Positions 1 through 11,880 of a stretch of 64,000 nt of DNA are shown one piece after another (positions within the stretch are counted from its first letter, which is position 1; every line of letters starts with the position of its first letter). Origin of the DNA: Tipula vernalis (lineage: Eukaryota; Arthropoda; Insecta; Diptera; Tipulidae). Both the position numbers and the translations under genes were made by a program. Location: assembly GCA_958295665.1 (NCBI GenBank), contig OY282559.1, forward strand, positions 256,743,545 through 256,807,544, written 5' to 3'. The notes below the pieces were generated by a model, which was not told the DNA's origin, did not search any database, and saw only the letters and a program-made list of their open reading frames with translations.

Positions 1-3000
1 AATTCAGTTAAAACAAAAAAGATGTTGTTGTTACTTTCTAAAATATTTATTATTTTATATAAACGGACTAATTCATTATAATTTGGTTTTTCCTTTAGTA
101 CGAAGAATTCCTTTTTGTAATGAAAATCACTCTCAAAGTAAGACAAACTATATATAAGGGTAGCTAAAAAATCAATGCATTGGTAGGTTGATTTGAAGAC
201 AACTTTCTTTCCTTTTCTAATGTTCGGTTCAAAAATGGATTTCGACCAAACACTGGACATCATCTGTTGGTGGCGTTTAGCAAATGTCTGACAGATATTT
301 ATGAAGTTTTGTGTTAAATTTCTAGTAAAATATCTATGCTTGCTCTCATAACGCATGGTCCACATATGAATTACAGGGCCATTTCACGGATTATTCTTGT
401 GTAGTGCAACATAAAATGTTGTTTAGGAGTAAAATGTTTGTTAAAAAGGTTCTTAATTATTTCCAAATGTAAAGTAATATTTTTTTCTAAATTACTAATA
501 TCTTCATTTCTTAATTCATTTCGAAGCAGCAGATTTATTATTTCAATTATGATTAAAACTGCATCCCATTGAGCCTGGTGATTCTTACTATAAAATTTAC
601 CAAATATTAATGGAAAGTGTGTTGCTAAACATAAGATTTGAATTGCATTTTGACCTAAATTACTTCTTTCAATGCTAATAGTCGATGGTTTGTTTTTTCG
701 GTCAACAAAGCCAAAGTTATAGGCCGAAATGCAATCATTTATTTTGTGAATATCTTGAAAAATCTTATTTTCAATAAAAAATTCGAATTGATATTTAATC
801 GCCAAAACTACAAAACCCTCTAAACCATCATGGAGAAAATCAACACTATAATTTTTTATTGTATGAAAATATCTTAAATCGTTTAAAACTGAGTAACGGT
901 TAACACCTTTAGTTTCCATTATATTGATTTTTTTTAAAGAAGGCTGGTTATCTAAAATTGAATAGCATTCAACTTTTCTTAATAAGTTTTCATCTTCAGA
1001 AGTTGGTGGTTTGGCGTCTATTGGAGGGGGGGGGATCAAAGTTGAGTAGATTAATCTACCAGCTCCGTAACCTTCCAGTAGGGTGCGCATCACGTGAGCT
1101 GTTCTGGTCTTGTCATTAGGCAGCTGCGTGATGGGTACAATTGTGTAAGGGGTAACCTGTGCACAATTCGCAAGTGTACGTACTGCCTCCTCGTGGCAAC
1201 CACTGGTAACTAAGGCCACTTGGCACATTTTAGGCCATTTGGCACAGGCCAAAGTACGGCGCTAAAGGAGAAAACCTTGACAAAAAACCCTAATCTAAGG
1301 TGGAACAGCATATGCCGAAAGATGAATGGCTGATAGGTTAATCAGCCCAAAATATGCGGACTCTGGATACCAGGCACCCTCCAGTTTTATTTTTAGCCTT
1401 CCTGTAGTAAAGCTGGGTGACCTACAGGTGACTTGCAATTCCCAGCAACTCGTAAGAGTAAAATCAAACGGAATACGGGGCAGGAGTAGGAATATACGGG
1501 AGTGGCACAACCCTCTCGAGGTCCTTGAGCTCCATTGCTACCGTCTTTCTAGCGGAACTACATGCTGTAGTAAACATCTAGGAGGGAGAGCAATATGCCC
1601 AGATAGTATGTATCACTTACCGGGAGGCAGTATTGTCAGGTTCATTAAGAACCTGAATATTGACTGGACGGATAATTAAGCAGGGGCCAGCACAATAGAT
1701 CTTTTAGGTCGCAGTGCGAAGTGGCTGATCGCCCGCATGGCCCCCCCAATAATAATAATAATAATAATCTTCAGAAGTTGATTTTTTCGTAAATTCACTA
1801 GACATTTCGCAAAATTTACAAAAATACTTAGCAGAAAATGATTTGGTAAAACCAATCAAATCATTTGCCGCTAGGTTATCATGCGATAAAGAAATAATAG
1901 TTGCAAAAGTCAAACCAAGGTTTTCTATAAATAAACCATCATTTTCAAGAATTCTAATATTATCAATAATTGGCTTTAGAATAAAATTCAAATTAAATTT
2001 GTTATGTAGATCGTTAACATAAAAGAGACTTACTAAAAATATATTATGAAGATGAGAATTGAGTTGAATGGGGCAGTTTTTTATAGTAAAATAAATAGCT
2101 CCAACTTTGTGTATAATTGTCTTGCTGCCAAGTACCCTGGCGACCTCAAAATCATCATAATATAACTGAATTAAAATTTTATGGTTATTTTGAAAATTGG
2201 TTTTAAATGACTGAAAGCGTTTACCACAACAAACCGATTTGTAAATCCTTTCTTCGCAAATGTGCGATAAATTAAATTGTTTAAATAAGCGTAAGAAACT
2301 AGAATTTTTAAAAATTGATATTAATGAATTGGAAATTGGAATAAATTGAAAAAAATGTTGTACCAGTTTTTTGGAATAACTTGAAGTATCTGGATTAAAA
2401 AGGCTTTTCCACCTAAATCCGATGGGAATTTTTTGTGGTTGCACGTAAAAATCATTTTCTGTGAAAATTTTTATTCTTTTATATTTGGAACAAAAGTTGT
2501 TAAGTGTCTCAGATATTTTTGATTTATTAAACGACATACATGTAGGTTCCATTGGGTGAGATATAATATTAATGGCATATTCAACTACACTTTTTGTTTC
2601 ACAAAATATTTCTGTAATTGTTTGCTCCGGGACCCCTAAATGATTTAGTTTGATACATAAGTTTTCCACATATTTCTCAAAACCTGTACAAGTTGGAGTA
2701 TTATTTACGTTTGAATCAGAAATTTTGATTATATTATAGCTACTAGGTACTGATTCAGATTTGTTACCAATATTTGTAGTATATATGGAATCAACTTTTG
2801 AATAATTTATTTCATTAATATCATCATGAACTTTACTAACATGTTTTCTTAAAGCAAAAAAAGTTTGAAAATTATTTGGGCAATTCTTATCTTTAACACA
2901 TCTAATTTTGTTTTGTGATTTTTCTTTTACGAATTCCTGATATTTAAAATGCAATATTATTTTACCAATATCTTTGAAGGCGCAGTTACAAATATAACAG

Positions 3001-3020
3001 AAAAACATTTTACATATCAA
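1..3020 (-). pseudogene. C2H2-finger protein of an uncharacterised multi-copy animal family; split by an insertion, runs past the left edge
   Basis: Read leftwards from the ATG at 3020. It opens with MICKMFFCYICNC, a zinc-finger-like start, and a second finger follows ending FFALRKHVSKVH. The middle is long and lacks a domain I can name. It then reaches LSHDNLAANDLIGFTKSF and YFCKFCEMSSEF, a second Cys pair. A non-LTR insertion (1006-1766) splits the gene just after this. The frame resumes on the other side with YFHTIKNYSVDFLHDGLEG and KQHFMLHYTRIIREM. One base appears to be missing near 380. In the shifted frame the protein continues with MWTMRYESKHRYFTRNL and stays open to position 1, so the C-terminus is outside the window. 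I recall this block order from unannotated repetitive genes of insects, cnidarians and fish; that is recollection, and the function is unknown. It may be a transposon gene rather than a host gene. No introns are visible, unlike its neighbour. Confidence 0.6.
1006..1766 (+). mobile_element. 5'-truncated non-LTR retrotransposon insertion with a (TAA)n tail
   Basis: The segment is flanked by an exact 14-bp direct repeat, ATCTTCAGAAGTTG, at 992-1005 and 1767-1780. It therefore sits as an insertion within the Thr-Ser-Glu-Asp codons of the finger gene. Its right end is a run of AAT/TAA triplets (about 1748-1766), the kind of 3' tail seen in I- and Loa-type elements, so the element reads on the plus strand and is truncated at its 5' end. 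The open frame at 1326-1679 shows no recognisable motif, so this is probably 3' untranslated sequence. The clade is not certain. Base composition is much more GC-rich than the flanks, as expected for a foreign insert. Confidence 0.7.
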
Positions 3021-3139
3021 AATAATATAATAAAATATGAAAATAAATTTAAATTACACTTCAATATAAAGAGCAAAATTGAAAATATATTGTAAAATTA
3101 AACGGTGTAAGATTATAAAATATTATCGTAGAAAACCTT

Positions 3140-4738
3140 TCAACCTTGGTTTTCTAATTTTTGGTCCAACTTACTGGCGATTTCCTTGATACGACTGGTA
3201 AGTTTTTCTTCTTCTAGCCCGTAAAAATAATAAGATATGAAGGTCCAGAACGTTTTTAAATGATTTTCAAAGTGTTGCCCGAAAACGTAGTGAGCTTTAA
3301 AAAGTATATCCATTGAATCGATAAATGAAATATTATTTGAGAAAATAATTATTTCCTTTTCAATTGATAAATAATATGTTGAAATCGCACATTTGTTGGA
3401 TCCTTCGGCAATTATATATGGATGTGATGAACCGGCTTCCAATAACTCTGCTATGGTTAAATTAGGCTATAAAAATACGGAAAAATAAAGTTCATTATAA
3501 AATATGTAAGGCAACTTAATAGATACGAAAATAATAAAGGCAACTTTAGAGCTTCATTAATTTATAAGTTAATTTACAATCCTACACATACTGGTCCATA
3601 AAACACACTTAAATTAGCATAAAAACTTGCACTACAATTTAGAAATAAAAAACAAAGTTAGTTAATATTTACCGGTTTGAATGTAATTATTTTATTTATT
3701 ATTGAAGAAAATGGTTCTCTTTGAATATTGGTTGATGCCTTGCCAGATACCACTTGTGGCAAAATATTTAAAAGGTATAAAAAAACTTTCGTTGATGGAA
3801 GGAAACCTGGAGGAGATAAAGAGAATTAAATTAATTTTAGACTGTCAACAATGTTATTTACATTTGTTTTTACCGTCTATCTCAGGTAAATCTTTATAAT
3901 TGATCCCCTTGGTCTCCCGGGACACACAGAAAATGAATGATGAACAAAGCTTCCATTTATCGATGAAACTAGAATGATTTGGGTACCGGAGCTCAAAATC
4001 AAACAAAATCTGAAAAGATAATTAAACAAATAAGATAATATATATAAAGATAATAAGTAATATTTAAACAAAAAATATATTTTGCTCACCAGATCAGGTG
4101 ACGTAAAAAAAAGGAAAATATTCCGAAAATTTAGAAATTGTTTGTGATGATGATGGTTTAAATATATGTATTCGTTGATTAAAGGTTTCTTCTAATTTTT
4201 GCTTAATAAGCTCTTTTTGTGTAGACGTATTTACATTTTTTAAAATTAAAAAATTTTCGTCATTGTCAATTTCATTGATAAAGTTTGTGCTGTCTTTCAA
4301 AATTCGGACGCCCGCTACGTTTTGCTTCCTGCTTGAGCTTCCAGAACCTTTTTCTATGCTGTACAGCTTTTGCCGAACTCTGTTTAGCCGGGAAATGATA
4401 CAACCTCTATTTTTTTTTTTGATCATACAGTGCATCCTGTAATTAAAAAAAATTATTTTATCAATAATTTACGCCCTAATATATTTTATCCTCACTATGC
4501 CATCGTGTTCTTTGTTAGACGTTTTGAGCTGTGGAAAAAGGGTTATTGCTGCTAATGCTAACGCACTGATATGGTTTGACTCAGGGTGGTGTGAATATTT
4601 CTCGGTTAAGAAATCCACACAATCTCTAACGATCGCTCGTCTTTCCAAATCCGACAAAGGTTGTAATTTTTCGGTATCCTTATGCTTTTTGCATAGTATA
4701 AAAGAATTTTTGTTTTTCATCATGTAGTTTTCCAAATT
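3140..4738 (-). pseudogene. Five-exon companion gene of the finger gene (uncharacterised family), with two homopolymer frameshifts
   Basis: Exons read right to left, with GT-AG borders visible at each junction: 4738-4496, 4436-4090, 4009-3874, 3806-3673 and 3466-3140 (stop). Phases agree between exons 1 and 2, 2 and 3, 3 and 4, and 4 and 5. Landmarks are LERRAIVRDCVDFLTEKY in exon 1, RGCIISRLNRVRQKL in exon 2, LFDFELRYPNHSSF in exon 3 and MDILFKAHYVFGQHFENHL in exon 5. Two one-base shifts are needed inside exon 2, one in an A11 tract (4411-4421) and one in a T8 tract (4103-4110). They may be real decay or homopolymer assembly errors. Exon 1 begins at an acceptor, so at least one upstream exon is missing from this model. 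The order of blocks resembles, from memory, long unnamed proteins that accompany the finger protein in other animals. The gene ends only 120 bp before the finger gene starts, which suggests the two travel together. Function unknown. Confidence 0.5.
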
Positions 4739-5516
4739 CTAAAATATTTTTTTTTTTAAATATGATATTTTTAACTAATTAATTGAAAATTACTTCTACA
4801 CTTATGAACATATCTAATCACATCCGGCAGTTCTGGCGGCTCAGTGGTTGTATTTCAGTTACTGCTAATAAGAGATGGTTATTAAATTACTCCAATGAGT
4901 ATCAGATGAATGTTTACAAAATGGCTAGATTTAACCTTACATTAAAAAAAAATAATATGATTGCTTAAGAAAATAATGATTCGTGCACAAAAAATATATA
5001 ATTCATGCATAAAAAGCACCAGTAAAAAGAACAAGTTCAGAAAAAAAAAAACTTTGCATATTAAAATAATAAAGTGTTAGGTGTTTGTATGACCATTTGA
5101 CTATTTTTTTGCAAATTCCGTTTATCCTTTTCAATTTCTCCCTTTTCAAAATCACGCAATATGGCAATTTTTAATTTTGAAAAACACATTAAAGAATTGA
5201 CTTACGTAAGATTAAAAATATTAAAAAGCGAAATTATTTTGTCTTTAGCAACGTGGTATTTTTATTTGGCAGGATTTTACAAAGGCAGCATTTTGAAAAG
5301 CGGGATATTGTTAAGACCTTTTGGAAGTATTTTTTCTCTGAACAAAATTGTAAACAAAAATTTTATTTTTTGATGGTAAAATTTAACGCAAGATTTATAA
5401 TTTTTATATACACAGTAAAAAATACTGAACAATAAATTATTTTCATGGTAAAATTTGGTAGGCAATTTATTTATTAAAAATACAGTTAATAATATCCCTT
5501 AATAAATTAATCTCAC
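4739..5516. other. No gene seen; AT-rich, probable intron or intergenic sequence
   Basis: Short frames at 4783-4968 and 5161-5435 have no motif, and their composition is that of AT-rich non-coding DNA. If the candidate exon to the right belongs to the companion gene, this would be its first intron. Confidence 0.4.
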
Positions 5517-5672
5517 CGGATTTGTTATTTTTTAAAACCATTTTCAAATAAAATTCTGGGTGGTTCTTATAAAGATTAAAAACGTCCAAGAATTCGTCTT
5601 CCGGAATTCTTACGTCCAGCGAATCTGTAAAGTAGTCAATATCTAAACAGGAAATATCGGCATACATAGATG
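5517..5672 (-). other. Possible upstream exon of the companion gene
   Basis: An open stretch with coding-like composition begins after an acceptor (TTGCAG ending at 5673) and ends at a donor-like GTGAGA at 5516. It includes MYADISCLDIDYFTDSLD and PEDEFLDVFNLYKNH. The phase at its end (one base over) does not fit the acceptor of the exon at 4738, so either another exon lies between, a different donor is used, or it is unrelated. Unrecognised. Confidence 0.25.
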
Positions 5673-6295
5673 CTGCAATGTAGAAATTAAAAAAAATATA
5701 TTTAAATGGGCCTAAGTAAAATTATTTTTAAAATGGGATAAGTTAGATCACCACCGGTGTCAACGAAACAATTCCTTACATAAATATTAACAGCAAATAA
5801 TTGTTTTTATAGCAATTTTCAATTTAATTCCAATTATTTTTTAACTCAAAACTACTTTTGTAACGATTTAAAAAATGATACGAGACCCATTGATCTCGAG
5901 GTACCTTCGCTTTAAAATTTTAATAAAGTTCTGGCGCACCTAAGATAACAAATAAGTTAAATTATATTTCACTTTAATGATTACAATTTAAATACATCTT
6001 GCGCACCTCGCTATTATAAACCCTGATTTGTATAAAAAGATTAATAAGTGGGAAAATTCGTTTTCCATTGTTTCTCTTTTTATAAAAATCAGCTTGGCCC
6101 GCTAAAATTTATAAAATATTTAGAACACGAATTGAACGTTACCCGCTGTTGAAGAAGGTTTAATATTAAAAATAATTATTTTCTAATAAAATCGCCCAAT
6201 TTTCATATAAACAATTTTTTGTGCTCACAAACATAGCGGCTTAGTTTTTCACTTTTACCACCCACGATCTAATGCATTGTTGCATCACACAGGGT
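5673..6295. other. No feature seen
   Basis: AT-rich sequence without a supported frame, RNA gene or clear repeat. The right end, TTGCATCACACAGGG, lies directly beside the poly(T) that marks the 3' end of the next element. Confidence 0.3.
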
Positions 6296-6339
6296 TTTTT
6301 TTTTATTTATGATGCAATTTTGTATCACATATGAAAAAA

Positions 6340-7134
6340 TTATACTGCAGTATTGGCAATTTTAACACAATTTGCGGAGCAATTAAGCTCCAAATAATCT
6401 TCAGAATGACTAGTTACATTAGAAAATTGAGGTGATATTTTCTTGAAGGAATTAAAAAACATAAGTTTGAATTTATCGTTTAACACTAATTGATGAATAT
6501 CAAGCAATTTTCTAATTACAACTAAATCTTCGATCATTGATGGGGATTGAGGGACTTCACAGTCATAACACAGAAAATCATTACAAATACCATTAGTATG
6601 TACTTGCGGTTTTCTATTGCTGAGATAACCCCTGAACAATTCAAGCACGATACCTATTACTCCAAGCCTATTCAGTTTGCTTAATAGAATAACATGTTCA
6701 ACTAAATCAAATGCTTTTCTAAGATCTAGAAATAAGACTCCTATTTTTTTATTTACATTTAGCCCATCGATGATATTGCCGCATAACTGATTTATGACAT
6801 CTTCATTACTCCGACCTTTTCTGAATGCATATTGTTCCGCATTTAAAAGCTTATTTTTATCTAAAAAATCAAGCAAACGCCCCTTAATAAGTTTTTTTAG
6901 TACTTTCGAAAAGACAGAAAGCAGAGATATAGGGCGATAATTAGTCATGACTTGTGGCTCACCTCCTTTAAATAAATACAAAACAGAAGATATTTTCGAT
7001 AGATCTAGAAAGATGCCTTGCATCAGACAAAGATTAATAATGTACGTCAAAGGCTTACTTAAATACTGACTCCTTACCATAATTCTTGAATACCTTATGA
7101 GAAACTCTGTTTTAAATTTATTAAAATCTTCCAA
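6340..7134 (-). pseudogene. Reverse transcriptase fragment, catalytic block deleted
   Basis: The RT fingers and palm are plain: NYRPISLLSVFSKVLKKLI, AEQYAFRKGRSNEDVI and the first catalytic aspartate in LFLDLRKAFDLVEHVILL. The sequence continues to CEVPQS, the start of the usual G-P-Q-G-S block, and then jumps directly to a thumb-side segment (VLNDKFKLMFFNSF). The YINDL and FADD motifs between them are missing. The enzyme is therefore dead. The frame closes about 40 bp before the poly(A) tail. Confidence 0.75.
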
Positions 7135-7248
7135 GCATCTGTTTCGGTAGCTAAACTAAAAAACAAGATTTATATTCATTTTGATTATTAAACATAAAAT
7201 ATAATTTATCATCATTAGAAAAATTTAAACCACTCGAATTCAAAGTTT

Positions 7249-7659
7249 TCAAATGCTTAGCAATATTCCAAAAAATGATTTAAACAGGTTAGATAATAGT
7301 ATAATTTCACTTATTGGGTTGCCATTTTGATCTTGAATATTATTATACATTAATTTAGGTTTATTACCCTTGCCAATTGGTCCATTGTTTCCTGACACCA
7401 ATCCACTATTATAACAAATTTTATCATAATAATTAGTTTTAGCAGTTTCAATTTCCTTTACGACAAGCCTACGATATGACAAATATTTACGTTTAAGATG
7501 TAAATTATTCAGATATTTAGCGTATTTGCTCCCTATATTATTTTTAATTTTAATTATTTTCATTAAACTAGGTGTTATGCAAGCTTTTAGGAATTGATCT
7601 CTTTTACGAATTATTTTAATTTTTTCACTAGACTTCACAATATTTAAGAAGGTATGCAA
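7249..7659 (-). pseudogene. Endonuclease-RT linker of the same non-LTR element
   Basis: The frame contains ITPSLMKIIKIKNN, RKYLSYRRLVVKEIETAK and NYYDKIC. This is the basic, helical linker seen between the APE endonuclease and the RT of many insect non-LTR elements (typically W-I-T-P-x-L-x-K). It is separated from the RT by a short out-of-frame stretch at 7135-7248. The endonuclease expected to the right of 7659 is not present. Confidence 0.55.
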
Positions 7660-7793
7660 AAAATTATGTTAAACAAAAAAGACAAAAAAGAAGAACTTAG
7701 GAATTATACTTATATTTTTAAATTATCAAAATCAGAATAAGAAGATAGATCTTACAAATAAAACTTGGGAATCATTCGCTTTTCTAAGACGAG

Positions 7794-8600
7794 TTACACC
7801 ATTGTAACCCAACAAACCTTAAATTGATTGATATTCTTAAACTGCTGGCATCGGTTTAATAATTCAGGTTTATAAAGTGATAAGTTCTCACGAATAAAAA
7901 TTTGTTTACCTGCCGTACAATTTAAACCACCATTGGTCAAAAGCAAATTTCCTTTTGTTTTACAACTAGCTAAAATTTTTTTAGCATGTTCTGCTAACTT
8001 TAAATCCACAATTACAATTTTACTGTTTGATGACCCATTTTTTTTTTAGAGTTAAAACGCGTAATTTTATTAACAGCATCATCCGGTAGTTGACAGGCAA
8101 TATATGGTATGTAAAAATATCGGTAACTTGTTTATTTATGTTACTATCAGAAGTTTCAAGACCAAAAATAATAATTTCGGATGAATTCATCACATTAATA
8201 GAACGTTGCAAAATTTCCTCAATGTTGTTTAAACGAGACGATACTCTTGACAAGCAATCCTCCAAGGTTGTCACTCTAGATTTAAGCTTATTGTTTTCAT
8301 CCAATAAACGGTTAACCGTTGATATAAAATCGTCATATTTTTGACACAGGAATTCTAAACACTTTTTCGTTTCCGCTATAAGACCAATGCCGTCATTATG
8401 GTTTGGCAAATCAATTTGATTAGATTGTGTGCTATTATTAATGTTATTAGCAGCCTTTCTGGAACTCAAAAATTTATTTTGGCATTCAATTCAACAAAAC
8501 CAATTTTCCAATTTACTGGAACTATTGATGTTTTTGCGAAAAAAAATTTTACACTTCGCATGATAACTGCCTTCATAAAAATCGCAAACAAATAACGGCT
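7794..8600 (-). pseudogene. Non-LTR ORF1 with PHD-like finger remnant and coiled coil
   Basis: From right to left, a Cys/His remnant (CDFYEGSYHAKC and a later C-x2-C) can be read at about 8590-8475, resembling the PHD-like finger of several CR1/Jockey-group ORF1 proteins. A coiled coil follows with heptad-like FISTVNRLLDENNKLKSRV and LSRVSSRLNNIEEILQRS. After a poly(T) frameshift near 8041 comes the C-terminal domain (AEHAKKILASCKTKGNL, YKPELLNRCQQFK). ORF1 proteins bind element RNA as chaperones. The start codon and the first zinc ligands are lost. Confidence 0.55.
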
Positions 8601-8616
8601 GATTTCGTAGAATCAA

Positions 8617-8835
8617 TTGAAAATTTCGGACCTTCAGATTTTTAGAGATTTATCTGTTTTGAGGTCCCCTGAGTCCAAAAAAGTGGGTTCGAAATGGTGT
8701 CTGCCTATCAGTCTGTGTCCTCTCTACAGCCCAGATGGTTTAACCAATCGAACTGAAACTTCAGATTTAAGCTTTTTTGATAAATTGGGAGGTCCCAGTG
8801 AATTTTATTCCAAATCGGCTAATAGGAAGTAGCCA
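8617..8835. repeat. Dispersed repeat copy 1 (partner at 16258-16440)
   Basis: Shared landmarks with 16258-16440 in the same orientation include a GTCTGTGTCCTCT-like stretch, AACCAATCGAACTGAA and TTAAGCTTTTTT. The copies are clearly diverged. A second short match, CGTAAAAGAAA followed by a TCGTGT motif, lies at 8957-8996 here but before the repeat (16213-16252) at the other site. Both copies lie just upstream of a non-LTR ORF1. Confidence 0.55.
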
Positions 8836-9299
8836 ATCCCTTGGTCCAGCAAATTTATTTTGCAAATATCTTAAAAAGTATAAGGTTTACAAAAAACTAC
8901 ATAATACAAAAAATAAAATGAAAAAAAAAAAAATAAAATTACTCAAAATTCTCTGTTCGTAAAAGAAAGTCGTGTCTTGACCACACCTCCATTTTTTTAA
9001 TTTACTACAATTTATTGAGTTTTATTTTTGATGACTTTACTTTTTCGCATCCATAATCAGAATGCAATATTTTATTTTAAAATTAAATCAACAAACTTGC
9101 TGTGTAATCCACAAGACCCTAAATTGTGGTCATTACCTAAACTAGCCATTTCACTTAGGTACTTAAGGTCAACATTTTGATTACTAGGATTCCTAATTTC
9201 TATACATGTCTTGATTGTTCGATGTTTTAAAATTGTATAAGTTAAGACTTTTAATTGCCATTCGTAGATATCTTGGATTTTATCATAACCAGAGGACAT
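8836..9299. other. No confident gene; short unrecognised frame on the minus strand at 9072-9308
   Basis: The minus frame at 9072-9308 includes KVLTYTILKHRTIKTCIEIR and is unrecognised. It abuts the degenerate remnant to its right and could be its tail. The rest is AT-rich. Confidence 0.25.
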
Positions 9300-9960
9300 A
9301 AACAACAACGCAATAATACCATTAATTCATTTTTGACTACACTTGAAATATCTACCGACATTTTGCGCTGTGACATTGGTCACCCACTTGTGTGTAAGGG
9401 CCAATTATTCACTGATATCCATTCGATTGAAAGCATGCGGTCCACCGAAAGAAAAATAATTATTTTCCAAAATATTTCGATACATATTGTATATAACCAA
9501 CTCCCAATTGTGACCATTGAATGGTTAGAACTGATCATGTCAGTAATGAGAAACAGTGTTGCGGAATCAAATGTATTTACTTTAGCAGCTTTATAAGAAC
9601 AAAATAATTTTTACAATTCTTCTATAGTGCTTTTGTAAGGCTGCCTGTGGCATCTAAGTTAACTGAATGTCCTTTATTTGGATGATAATGTAAAATGGTC
9701 GATAACTTGTCAGGTGTAAATACGGATGATTACCATTTGATTTGTTCTTTTCATCACGTCAACAAAAACATTTGGTGCATTACCGTTCATTTTTAAAGCT
9801 TCCGATGTAATTTTTCGTAGGACGTCATGGGTTTCACATTTGGAAAGTTATTTATGCTCATGACGAAATCTAGATCCTCTTCATCAACTAAACTTTCAAC
9901 AACCATTCTTACTGAGCTAGTAATTAATTTTTGCTTGTAAACCTTTTATAGAGATCATTG
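9300..9960 (-). pseudogene. Degenerate remnant of an unnamed multi-copy, possibly transposase-like, protein family
   Basis: Reading right to left in changing frames gives VDEEDLDFVMSINNFPNV, then VNLDATGSL, then a segment with ISSNHSMVTIGSWLYTICIE. I recall the sequence of an acidic residue in an L-D-A-T-G-S motif followed by an I-S-S-N/A-H block from large, unannotated repetitive families in arthropods and cnidarians that look transposase-like. That is memory, not a search. Several frameshifts and stops separate the blocks, so the copy is dead. It could also be chance similarity in the shorter blocks. Confidence 0.35.
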
Positions 9961-11880
9961 ATTCGACAAACTGTACTACACACTTTAAAAATAACGCACG
10001 TTATATTTGAATAAATTGATTGTCAGTACAACATTAATGGCTCACTGATTACGGTATATTAATTGTACGACATACCCAATACGCAACTAGCTTTTTGTCC
10101 TTAATGGAGTAAGTTTGTCTGGTCATTTAAAATCAAAATCATTCCCATTAGTGTCTGCATTCTTTTCAGCCGCAAAATCAGAAGAAACCGTTTGTTCTGC
10201 ATTAAAATCGAGAATATTATATGGCTGCTTTATTTTCATCTACTTATTCTACATTACAAGATCTAAACAATTGTCTTTTGCCCAATTTAAATGGCCATAC
10301 ATTTTTTTAGCACATATCTCCGTGTGAAAAAATTTAAAATAGATTGCGAATAATTGCAAAGCTAATTATTTGAGATCGCACAGTTATATTATTTGATAAA
10401 ATATACTATTTGATAAAATTCAGAAACGAAATATATAAAACAAATACTTTCACCGGCTTAGTTTAATGTTTTCATTAAGGCTATCTATTTTTCAGGCGAT
10501 TCAACGGGTTACTTCAACCACCAGATCAGAGTCACACTCAGAATAATGTTATAGAATATTATTTTTAGAGAAATTATTGTCAATTCTAAGCTATTCAAAG
10601 TTTTTATAATTGCTTATCTGAGGTCCTAAAGTTGTTTTTCTAAATCATTATCATCCAAATCATTTATGTTATTCGTTCTTGCATCATAATAAGGAAATAC
10701 ATTTATGGCATGTTATCTTTAGATTATCGATAAAAAAAATTGCATACTCATGCCCAAACTTCATTCCGCTTATTCAATATTGTGAATGAACAATGAATCA
10801 GTTGCCAAATTTATGAAAAGCATTATATTGTTTTATTCATCGTCTTGCATGCTAAAGCAATTTTAATAAATTGTACGTACTAATACGTTTTAGAAGTATA
10901 TACATTGCATTACCAACTACATAAATTGCATGAAGTACCGCGGAAACCACAACATGATATTGTTTTATAAATACAAAATAACTTGTAGCGTCTGCATGTT
11001 GAAAACAAACAAAGGTGAAATTATAGGTTTTTAATAACATTTTTATAAAATTAATTTACTATTTACCACCTAATTCGAAATTGACACCATTCTTTGAAAA
11101 TGTACTTGAGAAATTATTGTTGAAAGAAATATTTTTTATATTGGGTCAGGGATTTCTGTTACATACCTTTTTAAAGATTTTCTTTGGATTAAAATGAACT
11201 TGAACAACATAAAAGGTTCATCAACGAACGTTCAATGTAAAAGCACGGAAAACCAATACTGTCCAAACGTTTGTTGTAATTATTTTATTGTAGCATTTTT
11301 CAAAATATAAATTCAATTATTGTCTATAAATGGAAACTAATTTGACATCAAGTCTGCCCTTATACCTAGCCATAATAATTAGAAAAAGTATTTTTTGCAT
11401 TTAAAATGTAGCTTTTAATAAAAAGCTAGTTTTCATTATATTTACCTAAAGCTTAAATTATTTATTTTAAATTAATAGTAGCAATTGTAAATAAATTTCT
11501 TTTAAAACAATTTATGTAACCAAATAATTTAATTATATTGAATCACTTCCAAAATTTTCAAACATATGAATTTAACGTCACTTGGAGATATTTGACCCCA
11601 CTCATCATCAAGGACCCTACAGGCGAGTTGGTTGAGGGCAGTTTTACAAACTGGCCGGTTTTGAACTCACAGGGTCCATAACACGTTACTGTTAAATATC
11701 TGACTGTGTTAATAATATTTAAACATTACCTTCAAAAAACCAAGAACCTTGTAAGATGATCATATTCTATCCTAATAGAACTTAACATAAAACATCTATA
11801 CTGAATCCTAGTAAATTATCAAGTAATTTGGAACAATTTTTTATAATATATCAACAAATCTTCTCGAATCTGCAAAATCA
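9961..11880. other. No gene seen
   Basis: AT-rich sequence with only short frames (for example 10115-10327 plus and 10852-11040 minus), none with a motif. From about 11,860 the sequence grades into a TCGAA-rich repeat field. Confidence 0.35.

Larger units (their letters stand above)
6296..8610 (-). mobile_element. Non-LTR retrotransposon (APE/RT type), internally deleted
   Basis: On the minus strand the order is ORF1, then an endonuclease-RT linker, then a partial reverse transcriptase, then a short 3' region ending in AATAAA and A10 (tail at about 6296-6305). The endonuclease is absent between ORF1 and the linker, and the catalytic FADD block of the RT is also gone, so the copy has at least two internal deletions plus frameshifts. 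The 5' end is not defined. ORF1 residues can be followed to about 8600, where a dispersed repeat starts. ORF1 carries a PHD-like Cys/His remnant, which is a feature of some CR1/Jockey-group elements. Confidence 0.7.

Noticed and set aside
1326..1679. 117-codon plus-strand frame inside the 1006-1766 insert
   Set aside because: No motif; it is more likely 3' untranslated sequence of a truncated retroelement.
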